Of a stretch of 64,000 nt of DNA, positions 1 through 11,800 are shown piece after piece. Every line of letters starts with the position of its first letter. Position 1 is the stretch's first letter. The stretch spans positions 9,710,625 through 9,774,624 of the forward strand of contig CAJINV010000004.1 of assembly GCA_905178155.1 (NCBI GenBank), in the 5' to 3' direction. This DNA comes from Amoebophrya sp. A120 (lineage: Eukaryota; Sar; Dinophyceae; Syndiniales; Amoebophryaceae). The position numbers were made by a program, and so were the translations under genes. Below the pieces are notes generated by a model that was given only the letters and a program-made list of their open reading frames with translations, was not told the origin of the DNA and ran no database searches.

Positions 1-597
1 ATATTTTCCAGCTCGAAATATTTCCCAGCTCGAAATATTTTCCAGCTCGAAATATTTTCCAGCTCGAAATATTTTCCAGCGGCCATTTTGCAGCTCGCAA
101 TATTTTTGCAGCTCGCAATATTTTCAAGCCCGAAAAATTTTCAAGCTCGAAATATTTTCAAGCCCGAAATATTTTTAAGCTCGGAATATTTTCCAGCTCG
201 GAGTATTTTCAAGCTCGAAATATTTTCCAGCTCGAAACATTTCCCAGCTCGAAATATTTTCCAGCTCGAAATATTTTCCAGCTCGAGCAAATATTTTCCA
301 GCTCGAACAAATATTCCCCAGCTCGAAACATTTTCCAGCTCGAGCAAATATTTTCCAGCTCGAACAAATATTCCCCAGCTCGAAACATTTTCCAGCTCGG
401 AATATTTTCCGGCTCGAAATATTTTCCGGCTCGAAATATTTGCCGGCTCGAAATATTTTCCGGCTCGAAATCTTTTCCGGCTCGAAATATTTTCCGGCTC
501 GAAATATTTCCCGGCTCGAAATATTTTCCGGCTCGAAATATTTTCCGGCTGGAAATATTTCCCAGCTCAAAAATATTTTGCAGCGCAAAATATTTTG
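1..597. repeat. 17-bp tandem repeat array
   Basis: About 34 head-to-tail copies of a 17-bp unit close to TTTTCCAGCTCGAAATA, with variants (CGGCTCG, AGCTCGAGCAA, AGCTCGAACAA) grouped locally. The array enters from the left edge of the window. Seventeen is not a multiple of three, so all frames cycle through the same 17 residues; the long open frames here on both strands are therefore products of the repeat and not genes. Confidence 0.93.
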
Positions 598-774
598 CAG
601 GGTCGCTCGGATCTGCGCGGTCGCGTGGCACTTCCTTACTGAAATCCCTAAGGAAAAAAAAACTTCAGCTGATCGCGCGTCCGAGGAGAGCAACGCGATC
701 AGGCAGCCGAAGCCCGAAGGTGGCGATCGCATCCCTGCAAGTTGTACGCACGGGGATTGTCGCCTGTCCTACTG
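598..774. other. unassigned spacer
   Basis: Unique sequence between the 17-bp array and the longer dispersed repeat. I see no gene in it. Confidence 0.5.
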
Positions 775-1350
775 AGAAATCCTTTCCCTGGGTAGCCAGA
801 ATTGCTGTGCTAAACACAGCAACTCGGGGAAAACAACCGAAATCCTCCCTCCCCTTACCCATACCCTCCCACTATGCCAATATCCCCACACTATCCTGAT
901 ACCCTCCCAATACCCTACTCGGAAATCTTTCCCCTGGGTAGCCAGAATTGCTGTGCTAAACGCAGCAACTCGGGCAAAAGAGCAAACTTTCCCCATCCGT
1001 TGCCAGTATCCTCCAACTATCCTGAAGACACCCTCCCACTATCCTATTGGAAATCTTTCTCCTGGGTAGCCAGAATTGTTGTGCTAAACACAGCAACTCT
1101 AGAAAAACAAACATCCTCTCACTATCCTGATACCCTCCCAGTATCGTGCTGAAAACCCGATCCCCGGGTAGCCAGAAGAGCTATGCTGAGCGCGCCAATT
1201 ACAAACAAGAAACAAACTTTTGTCATTCGGTCCCAATATCCTGGCACTAGAAAGGTAGCCCCCCATTACCCCAATGCCTTGCCATTGGGCCAATGTCTTC
1301 CCCGGGTAGCCGGAATAGCTGTGCTAAACACAGCAACTCGGGGAAAAAAA
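775..1350. repeat. diverged tandem repeat with palindromic core
   Basis: Five copies of a unit carrying GGGTAGCCAGAATTGCTGTG start near 790, 935, 1073, 1166 and 1303 (spacings about 145, 138, 93 and 137). In most copies the core GCTGTG-CTAAA-CACAGC can fold into a small hairpin. The rest of the unit is pyrimidine-rich with CTATCCTGATACCCTCCCA. No coding potential is apparent. Confidence 0.8.
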
Positions 1351-2746
1351 CCGAAAAGCCCCGCGATCCCTCCTGGAAATCCCCTTAGGCATCTCCGCCC
1401 GGGCTTCCGCCTGGATATGCCTTGAGGTGTCTTGCTTCGCCTGAAGTTGCAGCAACGCCCGCGCTGCAGATGCCTTCTCAAAGTGTGTCCAGCTGGATTC
1501 CCAGATAGAAATGTATGGAGCAGGCCCCTTCGCCTTCAGCTGCAAATCCAGCTGGAAACACTTTGAACAGGCCGGGTGGGAAATGCATCGAAAAGGCGTC
1601 TGCAGCTGCGTTTCCAGGTGGAAATGCGCTGCGGATGCCTTTTCCAAATGTTTCCAGCTGGATTTCCAGCTGGAAATACACTGAAAAAGCGTGTGCCGCC
1701 GTTGGGTGGGGAACGCCACCGGCGGCCAAGCACCAGGCGAGCAGCTGCCCACCACCCTCCCCCGGCGCCCTCCCTGCTCTGTTCGCGGAGGGAAAGTCGC
1801 GCCCCAGCGCCAGGCTTGCAGGCGAGCAGCTGCCCACCACCCTTCCCCGGCGCCCTCCCTCTGTTCACGAAGAGGTCGGCAGAGGGCGCCACCATCCGCC
1901 GTCTCTGTCTTGGAGGGTGCGCGCGAGGGAAGCAGGCGGGGGCGCAAGCAACAGGCTGCATGCGGGCGAACACGGGGGGCGCCGTTGTTGTTCGGGGTGC
2001 TGGGCGAGGGTGGTGGGCCCCTGCGCCTGGAGGGCAATGTATGAATGCCCCGCCCCGGCGCCCGTCCTCCATCCACGCGCGCGGCAGGGGCCCCAGCGCG
2101 CCCCCGTTCTGCAAGGCTGCGCGCGGGAGAAGGGCGGGGGGCACCAAGGCGCACAGGGGCGGGGCACACAGGCAGGCGGCACGAACGGGCCACGCCACAA
2201 ACGCGCGAACGGGGCGTCACGCGCCAACGCCTCGCATGGCGCGGCCTGTTCCCCCGTCCACTGGCGGCCGCCCGCTGCCGCGCTTTGCGTTGTTGCTTGG
2301 GCCTAAGGCTTGCCGCCAAGCAAACGCGCGCCCAGTGCGGGCGGGGCCCTCGCGCTCGCACAACGACGGGAACCACGGGCGCCATGGCGCTCCGCCTTCG
2401 TTCTTTCAGCAGGAAGCGGCGCAGATGCCTGGCCCCGCCCTGCATCAAAAATCTTTTCCCTTGCCCCTCTGGCGTTTTTCTTTCCCCCCCGTCCACTCGT
2501 TCACCCTCCCACTGCGCGACATAAGTTGTTTCCTTGTAACTATAGTTTTTTTTACCCTTGATCCGGTTATCTTGCATTTTTGCGAACTCCAAATCAGAAT
2601 CGCATCCACATGTTATTCTGTGTCGCTCTTCCTCTGCGTCGATAATTGGAATTTTCTATATTTCCGCTCCTGCATGTGCATGAGCATGCTGATGCACGAG
2701 CGCCGGCACTCGATACATAGTAATGAATTGTGTTTGTGTATGGACG
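1351..2746. repeat. GC-rich, repeat-laden region upstream of G1
   Basis: Between 1440 and 1690 there are several copies of a TTTCCAGCTGGA/TCCAGCTGGAAA motif. A block starting GCGAGCAGCTGCCCACCACC occurs at 1737 and again at 1822, an 85-bp tandem duplication. Very GC-rich sequence continues to about 2440, then AT-richer sequence leads to the G1 start. Long open frames occur on both strands, as expected from high GC, but overlap in conflicting frames and carry no recognisable domain. Confidence 0.6.
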
Positions 2747-5700
2747 ATGACAATTTTCGCTATAACCCAGGCCCGGATCCAGCAGCTGAAGGACGGTGGG
2801 GCTACACTGAAGGGTGCGAACACGGTATCACATTGAAAAATCCCCCTCCCCATACCAAAAGGAAGTTTCTGATGCTGGATTTGCGTGTGCAAATCACGTT
2901 TGTCTTGCTGTAGAGGACTGCAAGCGTCTGCCGAGCCTGAGTAGAGAGGTAGTTGTGGCCTAGGCGCTTAGCATGAGGAACGTCTATGCTGTAGGCCCAA
3001 CAGCATCACAAACTGCCTGCATAATGCGGCAGAGCCTGTGGAGTTGTCTTCTTGCAAGACAGACGTGATTTGTGGTCTCAAATTAGCAAGACAAATTTTC
3101 GGAAACATACCTTTTCGATATGTTGGGGAGGGGGGATTTTTCCTCTCAATATACGGAAGAATTCTACTCCGCTGCGGGCTCCTCCGAAGCTGGGGTTCCC
3201 AAAAAAACGCTCGACACCACCAGTCTCGATGCGTCCTATGGCGTTCTCAAACGTTACATTCTCAACTGTTACATGAATTTGTGACGCAAGGGCCGCAACA
3301 GTGAAAGGGGCAAGCTTGCAACTCTCGCATCACAAATCCGGCACAGATTTAGATGCTGTTTAGCCCTTCGGGGATTTGTCATGCGAGGCGGCTTGATTGT
3401 CTGGTGGCTCATAGTAGTTTTGCATGACACATTCATGTAACAGTTGAAAATGTAACGTTTGAGAACGCCATACGTCCCTCGACCGGGTTCGTGCGTTAAT
3501 TGACGCGGCCAAGCAGCGCATGGAGAAAAATTTACCGACGATTTTCCCCGAACTGCTGGCTGGGCAGCAAAAAAACACAACATCAACTGGAACACAACCA
3601 CAGCACTACCACCACGAGGCGGAGATGCTGGCGCACACGTTGGACGCGCTCCTGCAAAACGCGGCCCTTCTCAAGCAGGCCCTCATCGAGTTTAAAGACT
3701 ACCGAGTCCGGATCGGCTCCGTCATGTCCGAAGGGGCGAACTCAGACGCATATGAAATGCAAAAACATCGTGCTAGTAAAAATCGCTTGACAAATTTCCT
3801 CAGCATGAGAAATAGAATTTGTAATGCGGATTTACCTTGAGAACAGAATTTGTAATGCATGACTGCGATTAGTACGAGTATGATACTTTTGCAATGCATA
3901 ACGCACAGCGGATCGCAATCCACACGAAGATCGGCGAGGCGAACTTGCGGGAGCTGGAGCAGTGGATCGAACAGAATTTGTACATTTCAACACATTCAAC
4001 GACGAGGACCTCTGGAACTGGAACTACTACAGCCAAGGACATGACTATGAGAGATGGAAAGAACAACCTCCTGAACAACCGCATGAGCATGGCCTCCGCG
4101 ACTTCGAAAGCTAGTGGTCGGAACTCACAAGTAGATCAAAACGCGACTTTCACAGACAAGTTGCGGGAGAAAGCCGATCGGGAGGCGCAAAGGCTGCACG
4201 AGTGGCGGTTTATGCATTGCAAATATGTCTGGGTCTGGTTCTGGAACGCTGGAACATGGCATGCTATTTCTGGATACTGCAAAAATCTGTGTTGCATGAT
4301 TACCAAAAGCTGTCCACTTTTGACCAAGTTGAGAGGCAGTTTCTCATGCAGGTGAGGCATGACCATAGAGGTCGTGCAGAATCTCTCATGCTCGGCCATG
4401 CATGACAGACCTCATGGTGCGTCATGGAACACCTGCATTACAAGTCTCGCAGCCTTCCAGACCCTGACATATTTGCATTTGATACGGCTGAAGGAAGCGC
4501 AGTTTCTCGTTTCCGAGCAAAAGGAGGTTTTGGCCGACCATGAGCGGGTTCGAACAGTTTTGAAGACCCGGTTTGACAAATTCGAGAACCGGGTTGCGGA
4601 GTGGCGGAGGAGACAACTGGCCGAGAATTTTGACCCGACATTCGGTTCCTCGGAGCAAGAAACTTCCGCTCGTCGCAAAAACGGACAACTCTCGTCCTCT
4701 TTGATCGCAAAACCGGAGGGCGAACAGGAGTTCATCCAAGGTCTGACCACTGATTCGACCCAACTGCCCCGAGGCTCCTCCGCCTCTTCTTCCGCAACCT
4801 CCCTCTCCAGTCCCCGGCAAGCGCAGGCGATGGCGCGACGTTCGGTGGGTGGTGGGGGGAAAAACGTGATTAGCCGCGCGCTCGCACGGTCCGCCTCGCG
4901 TGAAAAAATCCGGCAACGCCAGCATATGAACTGCAAAAGTATCTTACTAGTAGTAATTGCAATACAAATTAGCTGAGCATGACAAATGGAATTTGTCATG
5001 CTGTTTTACCTTGGGATCGAGATTTGTAATGCATGATTGCGATTACAACTACGAGTGCGATACTTTTGCACAGGATACAGCACGACCGGACGCAACGGCA
5101 GGTGCCGAGGAACTTCGCGACGCCGGGGGAGTTGTTATCGGAAGCAGCGTATCAACCGCAAAAATGTCTGGGTCTGGAAGATTGCAACTTGTCATGCTGT
5201 TTTTGGACTCTAAAAAAATTTGTATTGCATGACCAGCAAGAGGGGCGCAGTTTTGCTACACGGACGGGCCATTTCTCATGCGGAAGGTGCATCAGGAAGC
5301 CCTCTAAATGTCTACGATGCTAGGCCAAGCATTACAGGCATCACGGGTCATGAGAAATATGCATGACAGATCTTGCGTTCTTCCAGACCCAGAGATTTTT
5401 GCATTTGATACAGCGGACTCGGTCGCGGGCCTGGACATGTACTCCGCAACGTCGCAACAAGGAGGAGGAGGCTCTTGCGAAATCAACAATGTGCAACAAC
5501 AAGAAGTTGTAGGAGATGGAGATGAAGAACTACAGGAGGGTGTGGGGTTACTGGAGCAAGTCAGACTCGTGTCCGGTGCTGTTGATATACACGAACAACA
5601 ACAAAAGCAGCTGCAAAATAACATCAACATCACAAACAATTTGCTGCAAATGGACCCCCACGCGGCGGATGTTGATCCAATGATTCAGACGTTCGAAGAG

Positions 5701-5874
5701 GAGTATGACAACGACCGGAGCAGCCTCGCCAGTAGAGATATCCTTCTCTTCGACGGCAGCCAGGCGGATTCCAGTCCCAGGGGCGATGGGGAGAACGTCA
5801 TTGTGCATCAGAATGATCCTTTTTCCCCGGATGAAACGGAAATAAATGGGCTCTCGTCGAGTGGGGCAACTTAA
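2747..5874 (+). CDS. G1: coiled-coil protein, unknown function
   Basis: I do not recognise this gene. Exons: 2747-2825, 3157-3236, 3478-3750, 3906-4210, 4490-4924, 5083-5149, 5416-5874. All six introns are introner elements; joined length is 1698 nt (565 aa plus stop). ATG 2747 is the first in-frame start (MTIFAITQ...). It could instead lie in an exon opening after the CCCAG at 2770, with an unseen first exon upstream. Residues about 50-330 are rich in Leu, Glu, Gln and Arg, with heptad-like helices (for example LRELEQWIEQNL and VLADHERVRTVL) that suggest coiled coil. The middle is Ser-rich and the last 150 residues are acidic and Gln-rich. No membrane segment or signal peptide is visible. 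The joins are well supported by frame continuity. Confidence 0.8.
2826..3151. mobile_element. introner element, family C, in G1
   Basis: 326 bp. Ends carry GAAAAATCCCCCTCCCCA and its complement. Flanking repeat is CACGG/TACGG (4 of 5). Excision joins ...GANT to EEFY... in frame. Confidence 0.85.
3237..3472. mobile_element. introner element, family D, in G1
   Basis: 236 bp. Ends begin TATGGCGTTCTCAAACGTTA. Flanking repeat is CGTCC on both sides. Excision joins DAS to LDR. Confidence 0.93.
3751..3900. mobile_element. introner element, family A, in G1
   Basis: 150 bp. Left end TATGAAATGCAAAAACATCG, right end complementary and closing GCAATGCATA. Flanking repeat ACGCA on both sides. Excision joins SDA to QRI. 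Confidence 0.92.
4211..4484. mobile_element. introner element, family B, in G1
   Basis: 274 bp. Ends carry ATGTCTGGGTCTGG and its complement. Flanking repeat CGGTT/CGGCT (4 of 5). Excision joins HEW to RLKEA. Its core is the B1 type, shared with the elements at 21375, 23504 and 51880. Confidence 0.9.
4925..5077. mobile_element. introner element, family A, in G1
   Basis: 153 bp. TATGAACTGC on the left, GCACAGGATA on the right; call this orientation forward. Flanking repeat CAGCA on both sides. Excision joins RQ(H) to DRT with the His codon split. Confidence 0.93.
5150..5410. mobile_element. introner element, family B, in G1
   Basis: 261 bp. TATCAACCGC on the left, GCATTTGATA on the right. 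Flanking repeat CAGCG on both sides. Excision joins SEAA to DSV. The core is like that at 22816 (B2 type). Confidence 0.93.
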
Positions 5875-6740
5875 GTAGATCGTGGTGCTCAACAACGTAT
5901 TCGATCTCAGCCACGACAAGAATTAATTGTGCTTGCAGCTGCTGAAAAAAGCCAGAGCCTGGCACGAGTAGCAATCCATGATTTTGATTTGATTCCTTGC
6001 GGACCTAGTATCATGTAAAGCAAAAGAACCTCTTCAAGAGCATATGATTTCGTAGCATTCCAAATTGAAAGTACGAAAAATCTGATGTCCTCGTCTACGT
6101 GAAAATTTGTTATGATAATTTCCTCGGTGAAAACTAGCAGTACTAGTCGAGATGTAAACGAAGTTTCTTCTCCTGTTACCTGTCGTGTTGTCAACACAAA
6201 GTGAAAGTATGATTGTTCACCCGTATAGGTAAAAAATCGTCGTCTCAAATTGAAAAATATGTGAATGAAGACGAAACAAAATTCCAGTTTTTGTGTGATT
6301 GTGAGTGTCAATATCCCGTGTTCTGCGTTGGACCAACAGGAATCGTCGTCAAAAAGAGCATTACCAAGCGTGTCTCGGGTGGGGTCGGGTCAAGGTCATT
6401 CTTCGCAAAAAGGAAAGATCTCTTCACGAAGCCGCAAGGTATTTCCGATGTGTGTTTTTTTGCAAAACAGGAGCGCAGGCTGGCAGCTCTGCCTCTCTGA
6501 TCAAAACTTATGTCGTGTCTTCGATTCGGTTTTGCTTCCCGGACTGCTGGTGTTGAGTCTAACCCTGTGCTGTCGAATTAGAACGAACAAGTGTAAGTTG
6601 TCCGCACAGATACATAAGTAGAAGAATCAAGTCGTGCGACCTCTTCGTCCAAGGTTTCAACCAGAAACTAATTTTTCACGAGAGACCTCTTCTGACAAGG
6701 AGAAGGAAGAGGAACTGCATCATATAAATAAATTTCCACC
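5875..6740. other. intergenic region G1-G2
   Basis: AT-richer sequence with no supported coding exon, RNA gene or introner element. It should hold the 3' end signals of G1 and the 5' region of G2; neither has a motif I can name. Confidence 0.6.
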
Positions 6741-8146
6741 ATGCTCGCGAGCGCAACGAAGACGTTTTCCGAGCAGTCGGAAGGTCGGACGAGCAACGCC
6801 GTGACAACCAATACGGCGCTCCTCAACGGGGCAGGTCAACTACCCCAGGCGGCAGTCCCGCCCTTTCCAGCAGCTTCCGGTAGTAGTTCCTCCGCTAATA
6901 TTCCACATGTAGCACAGCCAATTCCAACGTCCTCCCAGCAATACCATCAGTCAATCGGCGCCGGCGCACCAGGAGTTTCTCCCCCTTCTGTTGTTGACCC
7001 TGCGCAGCTCTGCCTCCCGAACCCTCGGTCCTCGCAAACTGGGTTGCAGCTCCAGCAATTAGATGGGTATGAGGCAGCTGCGAGCTCTGGCGGCGGACCG
7101 CCGAACTACGCGATACAGCAGCGACAAAACGAAACGGAACACCGAGTGGGCAGGTTGCAGGATATGATGATGTGTTTGGCGAAAAGGGTTGACGACACGC
7201 AGCATCAAGTGATCGCACAGCAACAGGTATGATAGAGTTTCAGTGTGACTTTGCTATTTCTCTTGCAGCTGCTTCATCTGTTTGTGTTTCCACCGTCTGC
7301 AACTGCATGACAAAGTGCGTATACATTTTTCCTGCTGTTTGTTGGATGAAGAAAATGTCTTTCTATATCTTTCCAGTACTATATCCACTCTCACAGGCCA
7401 GCGCCGCGCAACGCCAGCAGCCGATCATCATTCAAAACCTATGAACTGCAAAAGTATCCTACTCGTATAAATACATTACAAATTTCCTCAGCATGAGAGA
7501 GAAAATTTGTAATGCGGACTTCGCTTAAGATAAAGATTTGTAATGCAAGGCTTGCATTTATACGAATGCGAGACTTTTGCACAGGATAAAACCACGCGTC
7601 GAGCAACGTGGAAAACACCGCGCCACCACCGTATGACAGTGCACAACTTCCCTTCCCCCTCATTTGTGTTGCATGAACAGCAACACAAGCGCTGGCAAAG
7701 ATGCAGCTTTTGCATGACAGATTCCTAGAGGGTTATAGTGCTGTTTGGGATTCAGGAATCTGTCATGCAAACAGTGCTAGCAGGCAAAGGGGATCCTTGA
7801 CCTGTGGCGCTGGGAGCGGGTGTCCACTACATGATGATGATGATGATGATTTGCAATTTTGCATGACAAATGGGGGGGAGGGGGAGTTGCGCACTCTCAT
7901 ACACCGCAACCGCAGAACAGTAGTTTGTTCCACAGCGGGCTGCTCGAGACCTTCCTGGTCGATCTCCGCTCCTGGTGGCGATCTCCGCTCAATAAGTTCT
8001 GCGTCTATTGCGGAATGGGGCTCGGCTTGTATCTGTGGCAGCAGCGGTTGCAGCACAGCTGGCGGTTGAGTGAAATACAGCGGAGAATCGACGCAAATAT
8101 CGTGTTAAAAGTGTCACAGTGGTTAAGCCGACACGTGGAAATGTAG
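6741..8146 (+). CDS. G2: small protein with C-terminal hydrophobic segment
   Basis: Not recognised. Exons: 6741-7226, 7397-7439, 7594-7631, 7907-8146; joined length 807 nt (268 aa). The first intron (7227-7396) is GT-AG, the other two are introner elements. ATG 6741 lies in a good context (TCCACCATGC). Residues 1-125 are Pro/Ser/Gln-rich and probably disordered. About 127-175 form a helical, Gln-rich segment (ETEHRVGRLQDMMMCLAKRV) likely to coil. Near the C terminus FCVYCGMGLGLYLW is a short hydrophobic stretch, followed by a basic amphipathic tail, so a tail-anchored or membrane-associated protein is possible. That placement is inference only. Confidence 0.78.
7440..7588. mobile_element. introner element, family A, in G2
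   Basis: 149 bp, forward orientation (TATGAACTGC ... CACAGGATA). Flanking repeat AAACC on both sides. Excision joins IIIQN to HASS. Confidence 0.93.
7632..7901. mobile_element. introner element, family E (single copy here)
   Basis: 270 bp. Left TATGACAGTGCACAACTTCC, right end complementary, closing GCGCACTCTCATA. Flanking repeat CACCG on both sides. Excision joins PPP to QPQ. The terminal repeat is unlike every other family in the window. It contains a short ATG/GAT microsatellite near 7832. Confidence 0.9.
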
Positions 8147-8897
8147 TTGTGAGAGGGAACTGATTTTCAAGCATCAAAAGCCAGCACTCGTTGGTGTTGA
8201 TGGCTCCGCATGTTGCATCTTTAAGAACATCACCCTTCGAAAATGCACAGCTTCTTGTTTGCAGAAATAAAAAATGTCACGCGACTTCTACATGAAGGTT
8301 TTTACCGAGGTTGTTACGTTGCTCTCCACTGATAAATTCCCCACTTTGTCGTGCCTGTTCGGTTGCGACCAGTCTCGAGCAGATGACCTCTCCTGTCATC
8401 TCTTAAACACGACGCGTGTTCACTGCAAAATAAAACCTACAGAGGTAGGCGTATCAAGTTGAGCCATCTACTTCTACTACTTCAACATCTACGTGCAAGT
8501 GCAAGAACCAAGAATTGCAATTGTACTGGACTTATTTTTGTTGTGAAGACTGTGGTACGTGAAACAGTCTCCTGTTGTGAAGGAGATTTGAACATCGAGA
8601 GATGATGGTGGTATGTCTGTGAATAGCCTGAGAAGTTTTCTTGTAAATTTGATGTACACAAAGATGGTCATACTCATATACGGCCAGCACTTCGGCCTGG
8701 AGAAAAAGCGAAAGTGCAAGATGAACGTGACGAGCTTTACTTTAGTAGAAGATAGCGTAATCGTTGTTGTTGTTCCTCGTTGCTCCTCCTCCTTCTTGTT
8801 TCCGAAATGAAGTAGCGGCTGCTCACGCTTGGCGGGATTTCGCCAGCACCGCCACGGTTCTTGCTAGCACCCCTGCAAGGACCTTCTCGCCGTCAAG
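8147..8897. other. intergenic region G2-G3
   Basis: No supported gene. A 62-codon open frame at 8274 has no recognisable features and no context support. Confidence 0.55.
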
Positions 8898-11800
8898 ATG
8901 GAGGCGCAGCGCGCGGAACAGATCCGCTTGCACGGGGAAGCGCTATCCGACTGCTTCACGCGCGTCCACCGGTTCGTCCGCGATGTAAAAAAGATCGATC
9001 CCGAGAAACAAAGCTTTAAACGACGGTAGGCTTTTGATACGCCGGCGCAATTTGTCTTCACGCTAGATGTACATGCTCCTACCTGCTATTGGTTTCGATT
9101 GATTGTTTTGCCAGATATTAGCTGCATATCACGACTTTATATACGAGTTTCATCCAAAAAAGTAAAAGACCCAACTCAAAAAATACACAAACAGCATTGC
9201 GGAAAACTCCCTTTTAGACGGTGTTGGCCAGCTCGTCCGACAGCTGGAGCTTGCGGTGCAGGGGTTGAAGCAAGAGCAGCTTCACCAGTGCTTCGCGATC
9301 GAGACGACAGAAACTAGTAGTGCCTCTACTTCAAGCAGCAGTGCAGTTAGCACCACCACGCCACCGACGAGGACTCCGCCGACGTTGTTGTCGCACCTGG
9401 TGAATTTAAACACAGAGCTGCAGTCCTGCAAGACGGAGGAGAACCGGCAAGACGCGAGATGGACGAAGTTGGAGAAAATTTTCGGGGCCTGCCATCACGT
9501 CGTCTCTACCTTCGATCCGGAGCGGCGTGCGGGAAACAAAACGCCCAGATGGATGGCAGCGGCGCGGGAAAAAGCGGCAGGCGGCTTCATCACTTCTGGT
9601 GGGTTGGAGGGAAGTCCAGGCACCATGGGTGCTGGAGCTCTGGGTGGTCGGAACAAGAGGCTCTGGGGCGCCGGGTGGCAAGGCGGGCAGAAGTCCCCCA
9701 GAGGAAATAACACTTCGGCTGCATCAGGTTCTTCATCCGGCGCAGCATATCACCAAAATCACAAAACCTTCAAATACCGAAGACGTCACACCGGCGCGGA
9801 TAGAATTCTCCGCGACAACCACTCTGCGCCGACAGCTTTTGGCACAACTTCGTGGCAGGCAAGATCTGGAGGTGTCGTGTTTGGCCGGGGAGGCGGAGGA
9901 GCGGCCTCCAATGGAATTATTACAGGCAGAGGAGAACATCAGACCACGTCCCGCTCCGACCTCCCGATCGAAGTTCGGAATTACCAGTTAGCCGCCGCGA
10001 AGCGTGCCTTCGCGACCTCGCAGCGACGCTGGATCGATGCCTGGCTGAAGCCGTTTGGGCAGAACAGACCCGTCTCCCAGCACGTGCAGGTGCTGCTGTT
10101 TCCGGTGTTGCCTACTTCGAGTGGTTGTTCATTGCTCTTCTTTTTGCACAAGATAGCATTGGACGAAAAATTCGACGCTGTTGTCCAACACCAGAGTGCC
10201 GGTGGCACGACGACCAGCAGCAGTACAACAACTGCTAAAACAAAAACGACAAATGCGGAGAAACTAGAATATCTCGCCAACATCAACTTTTTGTCCCGGA
10301 GCCTCGGAGAAGCGAGTTTGACCACGATTGCGGACCGACAGGTCGCGGCGGATAAAGCTGCGAATGGTCGTGGGTGTGATGTGATCGAGTCGGCGATGCG
10401 GCTGTTGAAGAAACAAAAAAAGCAGATTTTAGAACTGGAGCTGCGCTCGACTGGTTGTGGTGGGGGGTCTTCAACACAAGCTTCTTCTTCTTCCGCATCC
10501 CCGTCCATCTCGGGCAAAAATTACAAATTTGAAGATGATTTTGAGCAAGACCACGACCTAGACGATACCACGTCGAATATAATTACCGACAGAAAAATTT
10601 CCGACCGCGTGGTCGCACTGCAAGAAGAGATCCACTACTACAACCTTTTCGTCCTCAACTTCGTGCGAGAACACGTCCGGGAGCTGGAGGCGGCGGTTGC
10701 GGAAGCTCTGGCCACCGAGGTAACAAAGATTGCTGTGAGGGAACAGGACAATGCGGCGATGCAGGAAATAACCGACTTGCGCGAACAGTACGAACAGGTG
10801 TTAAAAGAAGCCGCGACGTCTACTGGCGTCCTCGAGAACACTGCGGAAAAGCGCGCGGATGTCATCGCACACCTCTATGAGTTCGCGCTGGAGGAGGGTG
10901 TTTCGTGTTGCGCTGAGCAGGCTGAAGAGATCGAGGTCGTCGCGGTTGGGGGCGCGGAGGACGAGACGAGTGAACAAGCTGCATCGGTTCCTGTGGTCAC
11001 TGGAAATAGAGAACCAGACTCCGAACAAACTACTGCCGCCACGACGAAGAGTCTTTGCAGCGTTCTCGAATCCTGGCTCTCCTCCACTACTACCGCAAAT
11101 TCTACTGCGGAATCCGTGCGGCTACGGCGCGAGCTCCAGTTCTTCGCTGATAACAACAATAACGATAAGACCGCTACCGCTTCGAAGATCACAACCCCCG
11201 CGCTTCTCTTTTTTATCTACGACATCACAAGAGAAGGGCCGGCAGAGGCGGACGTGGGATCCGTTTTAGCGGAACTATTCGAGGAGTGTCTGCAGCTCCG
11301 AGACAAGGTGTCGAAGTGCAACGATGCGGGGGAGTGGCTGCAGAATTCGGAGAAATCTTTCCTGCAGTGCGTCGAGAAGGACATACTCGGGGGGAGGAGA
11401 GAGAACTGGGCGCAGTGCAAGACCAGTTTGTTCCCCCACAATGTTGAGACCAGCAAAGCGCAGGCTGCAGCAGAAACGACCGCGACTAAAGGTTGTACCT
11501 CCGGGATGAACAGTGCTCGGAAAGTGTGGCTTTCCCGGGACGCGCGCGCGTTTTTGTCCTCACTTTCGCACGCGGAGAAGTCCTATCCTGTGCAAAAGTA
11601 TCGTACTCGTAGTAATCGCAGTCATGCATTACAAATCTCCATCCCAAGGCAAAACAGCATGATAAACTCCCTTTGTCGTGCTGAGCTAATTTGTATTGCA
11701 ATTACTACTAGTACGATACTTTTGCAGTTCATAAGTCCAGTTTGTTCGACCGCGTTTGTGAGTTCAACGAGGGCATGGCACGGTATGGCGTTCTCAAACG

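Noticed and set aside
1-597. CRISPR array
   Set aside because: The 17-bp units are directly abutting with no unique spacers, and the window is eukaryotic.
88-732. Open frames of 140-185 codons on both strands
   Set aside because: They are translations of the 17-bp tandem repeat, which is open in several frames by chance.
1324-2592. 422-codon open frame on the - strand
   Set aside because: It lies in GC-rich repeats, overlaps long frames on the other strand, crosses two unrelated repeat arrays, and has no recognisable domain.
8274-8462. 62-codon open frame MSRDFYMK...
   Set aside because: Short, with no motif, no splice context and no link to a neighbouring exon.
9195-9220. Acceptor at TTTTAG (9217) for the first G3 intron
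   Set aside because: It gives the wrong frame, stopping near 9317. The acceptor at ACAG (9194) joins in frame to the 855-codon exon.
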